A stretch of 64,000 nucleotides of DNA. It comes from Chloroflexota bacterium (GTDB taxonomy: Bacteria > Chloroflexota > UBA11872 > UBA12225). Of the stretch, positions 62,231-64,000 are shown piece after piece. Numbering within the stretch: the first letter of the stretch is position 1; each line of letters starts with the position of its first letter. A program made the translations under genes and the position numbers. Below the pieces are notes generated by a model. That model saw nothing but the letters and a program-made list of their open reading frames with translations. It was not told the DNA's origin and searched no databases. Location of the stretch: NCBI GenBank assembly GCA_030447525.1, contig JAUJOR010000002.1, positions 426,262 to 490,261 on the forward strand, read 5' to 3'.

Positions 62231-63883
62231 CTACGGCGAGCTGGCCGCGGGCCCCGCGATGGGGGGGAAGGCACCGGGATCAGACGCGCCATCGCCCTCC
62301 GCATCCCCCGGTAAGAGGGGGAGGGAGCGGACGCTTGTCGGCGCGCTGGTCGCCGCCGGGGAGGCCGGCTCGGAGGAGAGGAGGGCGGCTACTTCACGCC
62401 GGATACGCTCGCGATTGGGGACGATGGCGTACAGGCCGGGACTGTTGATCACCCGCCCATACTCCGGCGGCGCGAGCACCAGGCCTCGCACCGTCCGTAC
62501 GTCGGACTTGACACCCAGCCTAGCCAGGGTCAGCGCCTCCCGCGGCGAGACGTCCGTCTGCACCGCCTCGGCCAGGGAGGTGATCAGGCTGGGGAGGCGT
62601 GGCAGGACGCTGGGGTCGCGCAGGCGGGACTTCAGACTGAGCAGGAGGCGCTGCTGACGGCCTGAGCGGTCAAAGTCGGTTGAGCCGTGCCGAGAGCGGG
62701 CGTACCACAGGGCGCGTTCCCCGTCCAGCCAGTGGAGGCCGGCAGGGATCAGGATGCGGCGGACGGCGTAGTTGTCGGCGGGGTACTCGTCGTCCCGGAT
62801 GGGGCGCTCGACGTCAACGATGACGCCCCCAAGGGAGTCGATCAGGGTGGCGAAGGCGGAGACGTCGATCGAGGCCCAGCGATGGATGGGGAGGCCCAGG
62901 AGATCGCCCACAACCCGCACGGCCAGCTCAGGGCCTCCGCGGCGATAGGCGGCGTTGATCTTTTCCTGTCCTACACCGGGGATGTTCCCCACCAGCATGT
63001 CCCGGGGGATGGAGATCATCGTCGCCTGCCGTCGTCCGGGATCGACGCTGACGAGCAAGATGGTGTCGCTGTTTCCCCACGGCTGCGCGGTGGCCTCCTG
63101 AGGCCGGCGGTCAGTGCCCAGGAGGAGGACGTTCAGCGGGCTCTTGCCGTCCCACAGGGGCCGGCCGCTCTCTCCTGCCGGGAGCTGCGGCAAGAGGGCG
63201 TCAAAGGGATCCGCAGACCCCACTGGGGGCATCGATTGGGCCGGCAGCGGCCGGACCTGGGAGACCAGCACCGGCGTCAACAGCGACCGGGCGGCCACGG
63301 CGGCCACGGCGAACCCCAGATGCGGTATGACGACCAGGCCACCCGCCAGCAGGCCGGTGGCTGCCGGGACGAACGTACGGTAGCCCTTGCGCCCGATGCG
63401 CCCGAAAGGATCCAGGGGTCGCCCGCCCACCGTGCGGACGCAGCGGGCGGCGTCGTAAGCTGCCCAGCCACGGAAGCCGGCCAGCAGGCAGTTGAGGGTA
63501 AAGAGGGACCATCCCAGGGCCGTCCATCCCGCGCCCTGGTAGAGGTGTTCCACCGGCGGGGTGAGGTCGGCCAGAGCGGCGCCAGCCGCGCCTATGGCGC
63601 GTTGCGCTCCCCCTGGGAGGGGCAGGAGCGGCAGGAAAGGGTGGATCATGGCCAGCAGGGCGAGGAGAGGTACCAATACGGCGAACGCGGTCAGCGAGAG
63701 CAGGATGGCTCCGCGGCGCCGCCGGCCGGCGGCCCATTGCCCCCAGCCGGGGAGGAGGGCGGAGCGCATGGCCGCCCCTACCGGTGAGGGCCGGCGGGTC
63801 TTTGCCGGCCCGGGCCGCGCGCTGGAGGGGAGGCGCAGGAAGCGACCGGCAGGGCCCTGCGGAGGCGCCGTTAACGCCCCCAT
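62231..63883 (-). CDS. LytR-CpsA-Psr (LCP) family protein with N-terminal TM bundle
   Basis: 550 aa from ATG 63883 (ATG 63769 also possible). Four or so TM helices occupy the first 250 residues (RSALLPGWGQWAAGRRRRGAILLSLTAFAVLVPLLALLAMI, LTPVLVSQV). The LCP domain follows: NVLLLGTDRRPQEATAQPWGNSDTILLVSVDPGRRQATMISIPRDMLV, INAAYRRGGPELAVRVVGDLLGL, DVERPIRDDEY and LDGERALWYARSRHGSTDFDRSGRQQRLLLSLK. LCP enzymes ligate undecaprenyl-linked glycans to peptidoglycan, fitting with the cluster at 36-46 kb. The long TM start is more than the single helix usual in the family. Confidence 0.88.
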   Translation of the reverse strand: MGALTAPPQGPAGRFLRLPSSARPGPAKTRRPSPVGAAMRSALLPGWGQWAAGRRRRGAILLSLTAFAVLVPLLALLAMIHPFLPLLPLPGGAQRAIGAAGAALADLTPPVEHLYQGAGWTALGWSLFTLNCLLAGFRGWAAYDAARCVRTVGGRPLDPFGRIGRKGYRTFVPAATGLLAGGLVVIPHLGFAVAAVAARSLLTPVLVSQVRPLPAQSMPPVGSADPFDALLPQLPAGESGRPLWDGKSPLNVLLLGTDRRPQEATAQPWGNSDTILLVSVDPGRRQATMISIPRDMLVGNIPGVGQEKINAAYRRGGPELAVRVVGDLLGLPIHRWASIDVSAFATLIDSLGGVIVDVERPIRDDEYPADNYAVRRILIPAGLHWLDGERALWYARSRHGSTDFDRSGRQQRLLLSLKSRLRDPSVLPRLPSLITSLAEAVQTDVSPREALTLARLGVKSDVRTVRGLVLAPPEYGRVINSPGLYAIVPNRERIRREVAALLSSEPASPAATSAPTSVRSLPLLPGDAEGDGASDPGAFPPIAGPAASSP

Positions 63884-63924
63884 GCCAGGCCCGAACCGGC
63901 ATCTAGGACACCGCCCTTGGTAAT

Positions 63925-64000
63925 CTGTCTCGCGGCGCCGGCCGTCCCCCGGCCCGGGGGGGGGGCGCGCGCCCCCCCCCGGCCCGGGGCGGGCCCCCAC
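63925..64000. other. Low-complexity G/C end of the window
   Basis: Runs of ten or so G and C form near self-complementary arms around GCGCGC, followed by GGGCCCCCAC. No gene continues convincingly through it; the LCP reading frame stays open only because the run has no stops. Looks like a contig-end artefact. Confidence 0.5.

Overview
This is a 64 kb, high-GC (about two-thirds G+C by eye) bacterial chromosomal window, densely coding on both strands. The gene set suggests a Chloroflexota-like bacterium (Thermomicrobia-like is my best guess, inferred without a database search): hrcA-grpE-dnaK-dnaJ behind a perfect CIRCE element, a serine/threonine kinase with an extracytoplasmic Ig-like tail, many GTG starts, several promoters that look leaderless, and FecR-like and LCP envelope proteins. 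There is no phage, plasmid or CRISPR locus. The only mobile DNA I can support is a pair of 169-bp MITE-like elements.

Layout. 1-2.3 kb: a truncated ABC-2 permease, then a metal-regulation neighbourhood: a promoter overlapped by a DtxR-type box, a transcript-like stretch ending in an intrinsic terminator with no convincing gene, a three-domain DtxR-family regulator and a membrane protein. 2.5-10 kb: cysS, a Ser/Thr kinase, and a sugar or polyol dehydrogenase pair (zinc MDR plus Gfo/Idh/MocA). 10-16 kb: an ABC exporter with an unusual insertion in its ATPase domain, an MFS exporter, and dapD and dapC of the succinylase lysine/DAP route with MITE copy 1 between them. 16-23 kb: an unrecognised conserved-looking protein, recO, cdd, a CorC/HlyC-type CBS protein, prs, glmU and tRNA-Gln. 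23-36 kb: ispE (MITE copy 2 just upstream), a lipoate ligase-like gene, undecaprenol kinase, ybeY and pgpH, then the heat-shock block running hrcA-grpE-dnaK-dnaJ-prmA-rsmE, followed by hinT.

36-46 kb is a surface polysaccharide cluster on the minus strand: a polyprenyl-phosphate sugar transferase, three separate glycosyltransferases, a fused GT4-GT2 protein and an O-antigen ligase/polymerase-like membrane protein, several joined by 4-16 bp overlaps. 46.3-47.1 kb carries five tRNAs (Leu-Val-Phe-Gly-Cys), followed by a YegS-like lipid kinase and a second tRNA-Leu. 48.6-56.6 kb is a plus-strand series: a 50-aa basic protein, an unknown 435-aa protein, a FecR-like membrane protein, acpS, nnrE-nnrD, a CBS-pair protein, pyrimidine-nucleoside phosphorylase and ychF. 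56.8-64 kb holds a winged-helix regulator/membrane protein pair, uppS with a near-consensus promoter beside a perfect palindrome, a TIM-barrel sugar isomerase-like gene, a secreted hydrolase, a small membrane protein and an LCP-family protein.

Cell-envelope lipid-carrier chemistry (uppS, undecaprenol kinase, sugar-phosphate transferase, LCP ligase, glmU, dapC/dapD) recurs across the window. The features most worth follow-up are the MITE family, the metal-box-controlled orphan transcript, the leaderless promoter class, the palindromic operator at uppS, and the low-complexity insertions inside otherwise conserved enzymes.
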